In this document: one piece after another, positions 34,721 through 46,251 of the stretch
How the letters are laid out: each line of letters starts with the position of its first letter
Position numbering within the stretch: position 1 is the stretch's first letter
Source: Chrysophaeum taylorii
Taxonomy: Eukaryota > Sar > Pelagophyceae > Pelagomonadales > Pelagomonadaceae
Direction of reading: 5' to 3'
NCBI GenBank assembly: GCA_029834535.1
Contig: JAQMWT010000587.1
Coordinates: 1-64,000 of the forward strand
Length of the DNA stretch: 64,000 nucleotides
Program-made: the position numbers and the translations under genes
Notes under the pieces: model-generated
What the model saw: the letters and a program-made list of their open reading frames with translations, nothing else
The model's database searches: none
Told to the model about the DNA's origin: nothing

Positions 34721-35659
34721 GATGAGTAATCTCGTAAGAAGCGACATTATCGTGCAGATGAGCGTGATCGGGATCTTCGACGAGTTGAACGACTAGTAGA
34801 GGAGCATCACCAAGGTGGGCCTCAATGTAATGCGATTGCATGGTGATATAGTCTTCGATGGCGGAGAGATGAGGCTCGGAGGCACCATAAGAAGCGTCAT
34901 TATGATCCAGAATGGAGTGGGGCGTGAACAAAGCATAAACATATTGAGCGGGAGGAACTTGAAAGGCGTGAGCATGTTCAGAGATTAAATGAACGAGAGC
35001 TCGAGGAAGGTGAAAGTCTGCAAGGTTGATGTTGTCGCAGAAGTGAACATGAGGAGCATCAGGCGATGGGTGGCTATGGCTCCTATGACACATAACTGAA
35101 GAGGACTGTGAAATCGCTTGGTGCACATGGTGATGAAGTGATGGTGTAAATTCCCCCTCTGGAGGTATAGCCGTCCAGTGGATGCCATGAGCAAGATGAA
35201 GGGAGTGGAGGGTGGGGTCGCAGAAAGTTATGTACTGCTTGGAGAGGTCATACTTGAAGTCGGCAAGCGTACCACCGGCTTGTTTATAAGCGGAAACAGT
35301 AGGCGAGGCAGGACGAGTAAGAACATCCTTGAGATTGGTTTTGCGACGAGGTTGAGGGTGATCAGGACCACGGGTGAGACGGAGGACATCCTGGGAATAG
35401 AGAGACCGATAAGATGGTAAAAGTGGCAAAGTGTTGGAAGACCCTTCAGATGTAGGTGTGGTGGCGGAAGTGGCGGGTGCAGAGGCAGCTGAAGCACATG
35501 CGGGAGCGGGAGAGGGAGCATGGGGATGAGAAGAAGGAGTCCCCCTCTCATGGTCAGTGTCGGTAGGCATAGCATTCCCCCTCTGCGCCGCATCATTGGG
35601 GGTGCTGTGAACAGAGAAGGGAATGTCGGGTGAAGGTGCGGGAGGTGGATGCTGTTCAT
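34721..35659 (-). pseudogene. Integrase-RT linker domain (copy 3)
   Basis: The longest version of the linker: one open frame from 35570 to 34647 contains the Pro/Ala-rich start, PLLPSYRSLYSQDVLRL, the AAYKQAGG-like block (here SAYKQAGG) and a His/Asp-rich tail. Homologous to Copia-B 53700-54320. No known enzyme motif; it is conserved between two families, so probably functional. Confidence 0.62.
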
Positions 35660-35739
35660 AATCAGGAGGAGATTTAGAAATAAGATGAGGAAAGTCAGTT
35701 TAGAGGAAACACGGACTTGGCCGTTTTCAGGATTAAGGA

Positions 35740-36780
35740 CAACATCGGCTAAATGATTAACATGGGGTGTTATATAAGGGTCCGAGGATGGATGACGTCA
35801 TTCACAGTATCCCCTAACACTCCCCCCAAACCTCCGCGTAAATCTAACAATATATGCCGCGTTTGGCTAATTGACGTTCAGCCTACAATGCTGTAAAATC
35901 CCAAATGTAGGTTTCTCGGACAATTATAAGGAGGAGATTATACGATTGGATGGCATGTAACTAAGGGGGGAACGCGGACATGTTAATACCATGTTCCACA
36001 CGAAAGGGGGTTGTAACATGCTGAGATAAATAGGGTTTAAAGGAATCACAATAGATTTGTTTGAGTTGTACATGAACATAAGTAGAGCAAAAATTGCGGA
36101 CAAACTCAAGGGCGTTACAAAATTCGCTGGAATTAGTGCTACGACAAAAGTACACTAACTAAAATTTAGAAATGAGACACTTAAAAACAATGATATGTCG
36201 AAAGGATCCCCATTCAGAGAGAACGGATACGTAACCACCGTCACATGCCCAGGCTTCACCAGGTTGAAAAATTTTTTCGAATGATGGTTGCTTGGTAAGG
36301 TGATGTGGATGAGGAAAGCGTTTTTTATGAATCGTACAATCCACACAGAACTTACGGTAGGGTACGTCAGATGGGTGGTGTCCAGGACTGGCAATAACCT
36401 GAACAGCTTTTATAGCTTGAGAATCACTAGAATGGTGGATGTTGTGAAAATTGGTAGCTCGCTGTTGCGTATCTCGAAATGCAAGGGTGCCCCTGGCATG
36501 AACTTTCTTATCGAAGGGCGCATGCTTCTCATGGAGCTGTCTTGGCGTTATAAGAGGAATTTGTCTTTCTTTAGTAGGGGATGATATATCTGCGGATGAG
36601 GTGTTAGAAAGGAAGACATGAGCTACGGAATCGAGATGAAAAGATGGAAGTTCGTGGTTATGAGCAAGATTATCACAACATGAGAGTTTTTTATTGGAGA
36701 TGTAGAACATTGTAATGGAACTCTGGTGTAATATTGAGGATGTATCTGTTGGGAATATGTTTGTGAAGAAGGTTGACCTG
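35740..36780 (-). pseudogene. Copia-type integrase (copy 3)
   Basis: The zinc region (FHNIHH...CVDC) and first catalytic Asp (WACDGGYVSV) are in one frame together with the methyltransferase C-terminus (37511-36159). The second Asp context CDSFKPYLSQHV is seen at about 36045 in another frame. The distal core is degenerate as in the other copies. Confidence 0.75.
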
Positions 36781-36789
36781 TAGTTTTTG

Positions 36790-38591
36790 GTTAGAGAGGC
36801 ATGATCAGGGTCAAACGATGGTGATAGCGTTAATTTACGCAAGTCATAGACAAGCTGACACAAATGTTTATAAATTATATGATATGTTCCAGCTGGAATA
36901 GCATTAGCGATTATATCACAGCATAGGTCCGGGGACAAAGACAAAAGAAAATTGATTTGGTGCGCTGTGAAGTTATTGGCGCGTGCCAATTCGCGAGTTG
37001 AGTAGTGTCGAATGCGATCGAGTCGTGGATCGTACACGAGCATATTAGCAAATCCACGAATGGTAGGAGTAGGAGTGTATATAGAATGAACTTTGGCACC
37101 CATCTTCCTATCGCTTGATGTAATAAAGCCCAGATATCTGCTTTGGGACAGATGCATGTCACTTAAAGCAAACATTTTATCGATAAATTCGAGACGATTT
37201 TCCTGAGGGTAGAAGACAAAAGAATCGTGAAATACAGGAGAAGTATAGGTGACCAGTGCTTGTACTAAACGACGCGTGTCTTGATTTTCATTATTATGAT
37301 GGTATGCTTGGCAAAGCCAAAGAAAACCAGTAACAGGTTCGAGAGAAGCAGTCTTGTCGATTCCGGCATCATGTGTTAGGAAGGTATAGGTTTCGCCAAA
37401 AGCATTTATATGTGCCTGGTGTTTAGAAGAGGAGTTAGAAACTGTTGTGTCTCCGCCTGTATGTCTTCCACCAGTGATGTAAATGATGGAGGAAGTAGAG
37501 GGTTTTTTCAAAATAACCTGTGAGATGGTTGGTTAGATTCGATAGTTGTAATACGAAAGGACACAGGTAATGTGATAGATTTAGGGAATAAGCGTCCCAT
37601 AATATTATAGAGGAGCACGAAAGCTTTGAGTTCAATAGGGGATCTCATGCAAGCAAGTGGTTTTCTTGAATTAGTCAAGAATCCCAGGCGAAAGTTAGAA
37701 ATGCCCTCCATTTCATCTTGACTGGGATGTTCGACTGTTTTATTAGAGTGCAGACGAAGGAACAGCATAGTTAAGGTTTCAAGCTCAGTCACAGTTAAGC
37801 GCACGGATCCTGTACGACTAAAAAATGTTGTAGGTTTTAGGTGTGGACACGAATGGTATGTCAGGAAAGACCTGCGTCCAAGGTTCGTCGACTATTAACT
37901 TGCGACTGATGGAATTAGCGTGGTCTGCAATGTCCAGAAAGGAAGTGACTCGTTTGTTAGGCCATGAAAGCAGATCAAGAGGGCCGGTGTTATATTTGCG
38001 TGCAACGAGGATCCATCTTTCTCTGGCTTGATAATCTCCACACAGATAGCATGGAAATCGGTCACATATATCCACCGTATAGTGCATCGTTGAGAAGATG
38101 AGATTAGCAACTCGTATATGGTCTTCATACGATGCGGAGTGTGGTGGTGTCATTTCCATGAAAAGAACGAGCGGCTTTAAAAGCTCAAGTACACTTAGAG
38201 CACTTGGAAACAAGGAATCATCCATATCACGCTCGAAGGTGGAAATGGATCTCCCATTGATTATGTTGCGATTTGTGCATGGTGATGTCAATTCCACTAT
38301 ATCGGTGTAATATCGTGCACGTTCAACGTCCGATGCTCGATGGAGATATGTCAGAAACTTAGGTAGGGATGGGAAAACTTCGATGGAATTACCAAAACGT
38401 CTTCGTAGCATGTGCGTGATATTGTCGTCGCTCTCAACAAGAACTTTAACGTTGATGTTGATTTGCAAGTCATTAGAAGCGCAAGCCAAGAATGCAGGAG
38501 TGGACATCCCAGAGCAAAGTAGAGTTACAGTAGGTGTTCGTGGGCTAGGAGACGAAGTTGCTGTATGAAGCAAACGTGTGGTAACCTTGCG
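36790..38591 (-). pseudogene. DNA cytosine-5 methyltransferase domain (copy 3, best Copia-A copy)
   Basis: The frame is open from after the UGA (38592) to about 37815, covering motif I LLCSGMSTPAFL, motif II-like VESDD, motif IV TSPCTNRN with the catalytic Cys, VLELLKPLVLFMEMTPP (motif VI) and motif VIII QARERWILVARK. A T-run (six T; five expected from Copia-B) ends it. Then come 98 codons and a 450-codon frame with motif IX DRIRHYSTRELAR and motif X IANAIPAGTY, fused to the integrase N-terminus. It would act on element or host DNA with S-adenosylmethionine. Confidence 0.85.
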
Positions 38592-39697
38592 TCATACGGG
38601 AGGTGGGAAGTGCTTGCGTATGTAAGGCAGCTGCGAATGCATTGACTCCAGGATGGTTTTAAGCCATGGGACGTAAATTACGCGTTCCATGAGGGTGGAA
38701 TATAGTTTAAGCATTTCGCGTTGTTCATTAAAAGCACATAGTCTGAACTGTAGTGAGCGAAGTTCCATTTTACGCGCTTTTGCTTGTTGTAGCGAATAAA
38801 TTGGTAGAGTAGGCAACAGGTTACTGAGTCTAAACAAAGTAATCTTGACATTATCATCAATTTTACTCTGGATAGATGATTGTCCTTTAAATTCAACTCC
38901 ATAAAGATGTATACCAAGTTTATCTTCTCCCCATTGAGTCATACTGATGATGTGCAGATCGGGATCGTTATGGTCGTTTTGCTTGGGTAGGAAAAGCGCA
39001 ACGTCTAGCTTTACATATCCCACATTTGGATGCTTTGGGAGAGCGGGAATGACAGTCCTTATAATCATAGCATGTGTGATACTCTGCGTATCCGTAGCAG
39101 TCTGGATAGCAGGTGATAAGGACTCGGGCAGCTTTACGATGTGGATAGGATCAGCATACCGTTTAAAGTTAATTACTTGTTGAGAAGCACATGTGTCAGC
39201 ATATCCTGGCGTAGTCATTAGCGGCAAATTGTACTCGTTGTACAGTTTAAGCATTGTTGCATAACAGGCATGTGTTGAGCTTTGACCAAACACGTACTGT
39301 GTCATGAAACTTTGCGTTTGTTCGGAAGGCACAACGACGAGTGTAAAACCAGTGTTTAATTTTGGTAGCAACACAGGGGGATCTGTGCCATCTTCATTAT
39401 TTTCGTTGGGTAGATTATTGGGGAGCTCAGAGTGCGAAGAAGTTTCCCGAGCTTGACGACGAACGATAGCATTATGAGCTTTATCATTTATGTGCTGCAA
39501 TAGCGGCTGTGGGATGTTGTCGATTTCATCACCTTTAATGGGCAGGAAAGTGTGGAACATTTTCTCTGTATCAGCAGTCCCCCTCTGCTCCGCATCACTG
39601 GGGGGTGTTTCAGGAGCAGATGTTCAGTTTGATACTTTTCTTCTGAAACATGAGATTCCTTATCGGCTTCTAAGAGGCTCACAATGGTATTGGACAT
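38592..39697 (-). pseudogene. Copia-type protease region (copy 3)
   Basis: The 322-codon frame 39560-38592 contains YADTCASQ (D-T-C) and IISMTQWGEDKLG and ends at the conserved UGA. The N-terminal part (39697 onward) is out of frame through loss of one T at about 39624. Confidence 0.72.
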
Positions 39698-39792
39698 AGT
39701 ATCAACTCGAGATAAGTAGAGATGAACTTGGGTGGCTTCGTCAGGATCTAAGGACTGTGTCGAAGCTTGAGAAGCGGTTGTCCAGAGGGTGC

Positions 39793-40919
39793 TCAGTAAG
39801 CTTTCATTTCCTCCTGTACCATTTTAGAGTCGGTAGAGGGGTTGGGATTCGCTTCCTGTAATTTACCAAACAGGTGGCGAAGACGATCAACTTGATAGGT
39901 AGCCCGGTCCATAAGAGGCACATTAGAACGTGCATTGCGGTTAGAGGAGGGTGAGTAGACAGGACGATCGAAGCTGGCACCTTTGACGTTATAATTTGAA
40001 GGTGGACGATAGTACGACGTGCCACGAGGTAAAATTGTCGATGCTTTATCTTTTGCATTACGAAGGTTACGAGCGTTGAAGCCAGACTGTCCAGCTACAG
40101 TAGCTAACAACGAGTAAGCGTTGTTTAGAGAGTCGAGGGATTGATGAATAGTATCCATCAATAATACCTTAGGTGGCTTGGTAGCGGTAGTACCAGGGAT
40201 GTAAGGGATCCAGGAAGCGGGTTTATCCAAGCGTCGGTTAGAGGAAAACTTTGTTTCATTGTATATCTTTAACAAGAACTCCAATAACGGACGAACGTCG
40301 TTAGGATCAACTAGCTTTAACAATTCAGGATCGTGAATCGAGTTGTTCCCAGAGCGTGTCTCGTAGAGTTTACACCATTCCAATACAGATTGAGAATAGC
40401 GCTCGTGATCCGAGGGGTTAGCATATAGACGGTAGATCTCCCCGTGAGCTTTAAGGGTGATTATGGAGTTATTAAATTGGATTGATGCTTCATCATTATT
40501 TAATTGCTTTGCCTGAGATTGGAAAGCAAGGAGTTGTTCGACAAATACATGGGCATAACAATTAACATTTAAAGACATTCGATTAAACTGAGATTTAAGC
40601 TCAGTAACATCTGTACAAGACACTGTCTCATAGTAATGGTAAGCTAAAAGCATTACTGCACGTAGCTTATTAGGATGTGCAGTAAGTGCATATATCTTCT
40701 TTGATTGAGGCCACATAGCGAGTGCTGGTTTGTCTTGTGATTCCAGATTAAAAAATGTGTACAAGAAACCAGCATAAGTTTTGCAGTGTTTGATCCAGTC
40801 GGTATTAGAGAGACCTTGGTTGAGTTGTCTTGGAAACGCAATCCTGCGTTAATCTTATCAACGAGGATTTGTTCTTGTTTGTAGATATCCGTAGTGGATA
40901 TTGGTTTTTGTTTTGACAT
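39793..40919 (-). pseudogene. Gag of Copia-A (copy 3)
   Basis: The ATG at 40919 opens 88 codons; a 323-codon stretch in another frame (40764-39793) holds the main body. The shift point matches that of copies 1 and 2. Ends in MVQEEMKAY followed by TGA. Confidence 0.75.
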
Positions 40920-41390
40920 GATTGTGACCTATTAAGGAATAGGTTATAGGATTGATAGACATATTCGACACATAAAAATTAAGGGTTTCTCGAGTGCGGG
41001 TTATATGTACAGTACGCTATTTTAAGCGTGGGCTTATTTACAAGACCAAACAAATCAACATGCTATTTAAAAACAGGATGACTTGAGACTGAGCAATGGA
41101 TTAATTCTCGAGTAGTCAGTCTTTTGTTGGGGAATAGGAGGAAAAACCCGTACAAGTTTCCGCGGCTAGTGTAGGAAAAAATTTAATTTTATTGGCTATG
41201 CGAGTGCACATGACCAGTGACCGACCCAACTCGGCCACAAACCAAATTAACTGGTGGGCATATACCGCCACATAACAAATATGTACAGTAGACCACCGCC
41301 AAACACATTGTCGCATTGTACTCGTGATCAGGCGCAAATTGATCACTCCATTTATACGTACAACACAGTTGGGCTGACACACCTACGCAT
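40920..41390 (-). other. Untranslated leader of Copia-A copy 3
   Basis: Same as in the other copies; no conserved reading frame recognised. Confidence 0.55.
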
Positions 41391-41404
41391 ATGGGCCCAT
41401 AACC
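41391..41404 (-). other. Primer-binding site, initiator tRNA-Met anticodon arm
   Basis: GGTTATGGGCCCAT on the minus strand; the last base differs from copies 1 and 2 (G to T), otherwise the same initiator tRNA-Met anticodon-arm complement. Confidence 0.75.
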
Positions 41405-41774
41405 TGGAGAGATTTGACCCTCTCCGGGTACATGGTAGAGGCTGCGTGCAGTCTTAGGCGTGTACAGACCATTTCGATTGCCACATGCTACTACACAAGG
41501 TAGGGATTTAAGCCCTAACTCCTTAAGGACATTATGTCCCATAGAGGCGTTTACACTGACAACGAGGAACGAAGCCTCTGTTAATTAAACAGAAAACCCC
41601 GTACCTGACGGTACGCACCTGGAGGCCTGCTCCATGTTGGAAAAGAGCTTCAGACTGGGTTCTTCATAGTCATGGAAATATAATTGCGGAAGGGTAAGGA
41701 AGGAAGGAAGGAACGAGGGAATGCCGTATTACGGAGAGAAAACCCTCGTGTAGAGATAGGTGTGAAATGTTCCA
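41405..41774 (-). repeat. Putative 5' LTR of Copia-A copy 3
   Basis: A 370-base region between the methyltransferase frame of element D and the primer-binding site. TGGA...TCCA termini; 5' limit tentative. Confidence 0.55.
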
Positions 41775-43258
41775 GTGTCGCACACATAATAGTGTAGCTC
41801 TCTGGAATTATTCAGCTGGAGTAGGTGGCGTTCATGAGCGTAACCTAAGGGTGCAGCAAATTTTTGTTGCATATTCACACATATCTTCGGAGCCTCTTGC
41901 AAGTGCAGTGGGTGACTGGAAACCAACAATCGCACGCGAGAGCTCATCAGAGTGGGCGTGATATCGTGAAAATTGACGACGTACACGTAAGGGTGTAAGC
42001 GCGCTATATAAGAAATAATGGACGCCTCCTGTTCGATCAGCCACATCATGAAGCCAGCCATTTTGCACAGCTTCGTCGTCCAAGTAGTGGCCGTAACTCC
42101 CCTGCCCACATCTCTGGATGTCAAGTTGCAGAGTGCTGAATGAACGCAGGGTGGAGACGCGATACACATCGACGATGACCATTCCGCTTCAGGCAAATAA
42201 GCCTTGATCAATCGGAGGGTCGTGTCATATCGTCCGCAGAGCGTGTGCTGAACCACGTGTATCTTCGGAAAATTCTTCTGATGAATCTTGTTGGCAGCTT
42301 TTGAAGAGCCAAGAGCAAGGACGACTCGAAACGACGTCCCACACAACTCATTTGCTCGTTGCAGTCCTAAAGTACTTCCTCCGGCGCCGCTAAAGAGCAT
42401 CACAACCTTGCGATACGTGACCGGCACCCAGTGGACCTTTTCAAACCTTCGGCGAATCTCGCCTTCTGTAACTTCTCGGCATTTCTTTTCCTCCTTGTCA
42501 GTTCGTCGGTCGAAAGCGTCGTTACCGAGCGATTCTTGACGAGAATTCTTCTTCTTATCGGCAGAAGGAGACGCCTTCTGCACCGAGCTCAAAAGCATCG
42601 GTTCGGGAGCCGCATCGCCTTGAGTCAGATGGCTTGCGACCGAAACAGTGAATGGTAGGTTAGCCTTGTTAGATTCGGCTTCACCATCCTTCGTTACATC
42701 GTCGACCGTCTCAGCATTCAGCTCGTCATCAAAACGAACAATATCGCCCAAAGCAAGAACTTCACCTTGAGTAATCACGGTCGGCACATCCTGGGTAGAT
42801 GATATCGCCACTCGAGCTGCGAACTTATCATGATCCTCAGGAGAAGAACACATTCCATCGACTACCCCGAGTTGCTCGTACCCATAAGACATAGCAACAA
42901 AAACTTGCCCGGTTTCAATGGGCTCTGAAAGAGCGACTGGCACGCAGTAGGTGCGCCCTGGCTCGACCTTCATCGTGCGCGCAGCATAGGCTATCACTTC
43001 ATAGGCATCGCTGTTCGAACTTTGAGAAGGCGTAACTGGAGGGACTCCCCAAGTCGTCGAAGCTCCCGCTCGTTTCGGCGGTGGACGCTGGAGGTCTTCA
43101 ATCTTGCACAAGCGAGCGTAGACTCGGTTCTCAACTGTGCTCAGGCTCTTTTGCATCGCACGGTGCTGTTGCACATAAACCTGAACTACCACGGGATTGC
43201 GCTCGTCATAAGTTGTTCTGAACGTCAAAATTGGAGAATCGACTCGTCGATCCTGCAC
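41775..43258 (-). pseudogene. Element D linker plus C5 methyltransferase (copy 3)
   Basis: One open frame of about 495 codons. The first 200 residues are a post-protease domain (ARTMKVEPGRTYCVPVAL, YEQLGVVDGM, ITQGEVLALGDIV). Then come a charged spacer and the methyltransferase: motif I VVMLFSGAGGSTLG, motif II-like LALGSSKAANKIH, motif IV IASPPCVHSAL with the catalytic Cys, WLIEQEAS at the motif VI position, and LMSSRVRLLVSS (motif VIII). The sequence enters the Copia-A LTR before motifs IX and X, so the enzyme is C-terminally truncated. Confidence 0.82.
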
Positions 43259-43792
43259 CTTTAACTTCTTGCGCCCATAAGCGACTTGTGTGTGGAGAAA
43301 CGCAATGCGATTTCGCGGTTAGTCCACTATGGCTCACAGCACCCGAATATCGCGCGCCCCCAGCAAAAATAGATGATTAGTATCGGCCACAATAGCAACC
43401 ACTGGAACGGCCACGTCGTCCGCAAGCGCAATTCGTAATGCTACCCATTTGTGGATAGTCGTCTTATTCAATCCTGACCCATACAGGGTGCGCTCGACTG
43501 GAAGATCACCCCGGTCAAGGATGATACTATCCTTTTCCAGTTTTTCGACCATCCCACGACAAATATAGGAGACATCAGCCATTCCATCCACGCCTAAAGT
43601 CGTTGCGAACTTCGGCCCGTCTCGTCGTCTGTAAATATGACCAACTATAAACGTAAGTGTACCAGGGTCCAAACAACCGATGGTGATGAGGTCTTGCTCG
43701 ATCTTTTCCCCATCGCTCGGCGAAAGTGCAGTGTGATGACATCGTATCTCCGGTTTCGCATCGCCCGGCATCTGCATCGTCACCGATGCCAT
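43259..43792 (-). pseudogene. Element D aspartic protease (copy 3)
   Basis: GVDGMADVSYI stands at the active-site loop and NHLFLLGARDIRVL at the C-terminal hydrophobic-Gly motif. Two stop codons (after RVL and in the IVD*PRNR stretch) separate it from the methyltransferase frame; copy 2 reads G and Y there, so the ancestral polyprotein was probably continuous. The D-G-M triad is atypical. Confidence 0.68.
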
Positions 43793-44739
43793 ATCTGGCG
43801 TTCCACATCTCGCCTCTGAATCTATATTGGCGCTCGCCGCTTCGGCTGCTAAAAGAAGACGTCGTTCCCGACGTCAACTCAAAAGGTCTAACGTCATCAT
43901 CGTGAACTGCCCTGCAAGACATGCACATTGACGAATGGGGGGACACTGGAACCTGCGGCTCGTCGGTCTCCGAGTCTGAGTCTCCCCAGTAGTGCTGAGA
44001 ATCCAAAGTGGCATCTGATATTGCTTCCACATACGATGTAGATGGCCACCGAACGATCCGAGCGTTGGTGGTATTATGCTCCTGTTGCAAGCGATGGCTG
44101 CTCGTCACAGCGGCATCGGCAACATCATCGGAGACTCGGGCGGGTCGCGCCGTCGGGTAAAAGACAACTCCCGACGATGGCGGCGCGTCGCATAGAGACT
44201 GGAACGCGAAAGTTGCGCTCGAATGTCCCGAACTATCCTGATATCGACCTCCGTCATATTCGTCATCGTAATGTCGATGACGTCTGCGCCGGCGCGAATT
44301 GCGACTAGAGCTCCGGCTATGGCGGCGACGGCGGGGGCTCGGGCTTGTTTGAGGAGTATTGGCCTTTCGATCAGGGCTCTTGCTTCGATGTCGGCGCGAC
44401 GATCGTCTAGAAGGTGATCGTCCGTCTCGCTGTCGTGTAGAAGACGATTTGCTATCCTTGATACCTCTGACCTCGCTCACCATGGTCGCCATTATGGTTC
44501 CAAGCTCGGTGAGGGCCGTTTGAATTTCATTAGAAGGCTCCGATCCGCGCGTGGCGTTCGCGTGACGCATCATCACGCTTCTCCCAATCGGAACGCGATA
44601 TGGGTAGCTTCTTCTGCTTTCGAATGCGCTTCCACATCGCACAGTAATAACGGTCCGGATCGCGGTTGCAAACCACGCGATTTCCGTGTTCATCTTCATC
44701 ATGGATGGTCCAGAAGAATCCGCAGTCCTTGCACGTCTT
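43793..44739 (-). pseudogene. Element D cysteine motif and RS-rich region (copy 3)
   Basis: The cysteine motif TCKDCGFFW...VVCNRDPDR follows the TAG at 44742-44740. An RS-rich stretch (SPSRRSSRRHRSKSPDRK, then Arg/His runs) and an acidic stretch (DSDSETDEP) come next. About 230 bases present in copies 1 and 2 are deleted near 43850. RS domains often bind RNA or splicing factors; the role here is unknown. Confidence 0.6.
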
Positions 44740-46251
44740 CTAGCACCACCAAGAAGGATCTCGTAAGATCAGCGGATCCGTATTCCCAGACGGTTTATCC
44801 GCATCTTGCTTGGCTTGTTGATAGGAGGCCATAGCTCGACCTCCCCGCCCTCGCGGCGGTTTATTCGATTTCGGATTAGGAGGGCCTTGGTCCTTCTCCT
44901 CCATCAACTTTCGCGAGTAGTTCTCGAGCCGCGTAATAAGCGCCACCATCGACTTAAAAGTCAAGTAACTATCAGGATGTCCGCTCCTCATAGTCCGCAC
45001 ACGGGTCCTCAACTCCTTGGATGTCAACCCACTGATAAGCTGGTCGAGGATATCGACATCATCCATCGTGCGGCTGGACACGGAACAAAAAGCCAGGGCT
45101 TCAGATTGAAATTTGGTGCAATACGTTTGCACATGCCGCTCCCCAGACTTCTTCGGAACTGAAGCCTGGGTGACCTTCCGCAGCTTGTCGAGCAGCTCCT
45201 GCTGCGTGCTCGGAGGTCGGCAAGTCGATCTAAAGTAATCCAGAATTTTATCGCAATACGTCTTACAAAGACGACGGATGCGACGAACCGAGGCTCCATG
45301 CTCTTCATTGTCAGCATCCAATTTCAAGTAAAACGACGGACCGTGCGGTAGCTCATCGCAAAGCTCCTCGTATTTCCGCAAGTGTTCCTCAAAAATTGGT
45401 GCAACGGTGTCCCGTAGATGCACCGGTAATAAGTAACGTAATTTCTCGACCGAGTAATGGTCATCCGCTAAAGTATGCATCACCGCTGCCGAATCCAAAT
45501 TGAATTGCCGTTGATCTCGGCCGTCGATGACGAGTTTGAAGTTGTCAGGCTTCAAACTGGAAGTGGGGCGACGGGATCGGCTCAAGTTGGCCTTTTCGAA
45601 GGCGTCCGCAACCGTCTGCGTTATTCCCCGCGATAATCCCCGTAAAATTTTCGTACCTTCATCCTCAGCTTCCGCCCTACCCTCAGTCTCCGTATCGACT
45701 CGGGGCGGAGGTTCATTCCCCGTTTCAGTGTTCCTTTCCGGTTCAGGCTGCCTCACGGGCGTTTCCGGTTCGGGTCGACTCACGGGTCGTTCGCGGCTAC
45801 TCTCACGACGCGCACGTTCGGCTAACAATTCGTCTCGTTCACGACGAAATCGTTCAACCTCTTCACGTAGGGTCTTCGATGTCTCAATCTCTTGCTGCAA
45901 TGCGTCATTGAGCATGTCGCCTTCTCGTCGAGCTGCTTCCTCTTTCGCTTCAGCCCTTTCACGGGCAAAACGCTCAGCTAATCGTTCATTTTCGCGACGT
46001 CTCCGCTCGAGGTCTTCACGCAGTCGACTTCGGGCTGCAGATCCGCGCTCAATCGTAACACGCTCGCCACGGTCCGGCGTCGTTGGACTCAACGGCGAAA
46101 AAATGGCAGTATCCGGAGGCACGTCAGGGGGCAAGTCAGCAATGTCGACTGCCTCAGCCTCGTGTAATTCACCTTCCTCGCGGCCTATCTCAGGGGCGGC
46201 GGGAAGCACTGGAGGAGATTCATCCTCACGCACGTCTGCGTCTGTATCCAT
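44740..46251 (-). CDS. Element D Gag (503 codons, ends at a nonsense TAG)
   Basis: ATG at 46251. Residues 1-60 are acidic and Pro-rich; about 65-160 form an Arg/Glu-rich coiled coil (ERRRRENERLAERFARERAE); about 215-430 are a capsid-like helical region (NFKLVIDGRDQRQFNL, YLLPVHLRDTVAPIFEEHL); the tail is basic (PPRGRGGRAMAS). It ends in PSWWC followed by TAG, which is AAG in copy 1. Long for a Gag, with an unusual N-terminal coiled coil. Family level (LTR-retroelement Gag) is inferred from position before protease and the capsid-like region. Confidence 0.72.
   Translation of the reverse strand: MDTDADVREDESPPVLPAAPEIGREEGELHEAEAVDIADLPPDVPPDTAIFSPLSPTTPDRGERVTIERGSAARSRLREDLERRRRENERLAERFARERAEAKEEAARREGDMLNDALQQEIETSKTLREEVERFRRERDELLAERARRESSRERPVSRPEPETPVRQPEPERNTETGNEPPPRVDTETEGRAEAEDEGTKILRGLSRGITQTVADAFEKANLSRSRRPTSSLKPDNFKLVIDGRDQRQFNLDSAAVMHTLADDHYSVEKLRYLLPVHLRDTVAPIFEEHLRKYEELCDELPHGPSFYLKLDADNEEHGASVRRIRRLCKTYCDKILDYFRSTCRPPSTQQELLDKLRKVTQASVPKKSGERHVQTYCTKFQSEALAFCSVSSRTMDDVDILDQLISGLTSKELRTRVRTMRSGHPDSYLTFKSMVALITRLENYSRKLMEEKDQGPPNPKSNKPPRGRGGRAMASYQQAKQDADKPSGNTDPLILRDPSWWC

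Larger units (their letters stand above)
32985..41774 (-). mobile_element. Copia-A copy 3 with methyltransferase, 3' truncated
   Basis: The minus-strand counterpart of copy 2, truncated at the same base (GTTAAAACG). Its methyltransferase N-terminal half, integrase and linker frames are the longest of the three copies. Confidence 0.9.
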
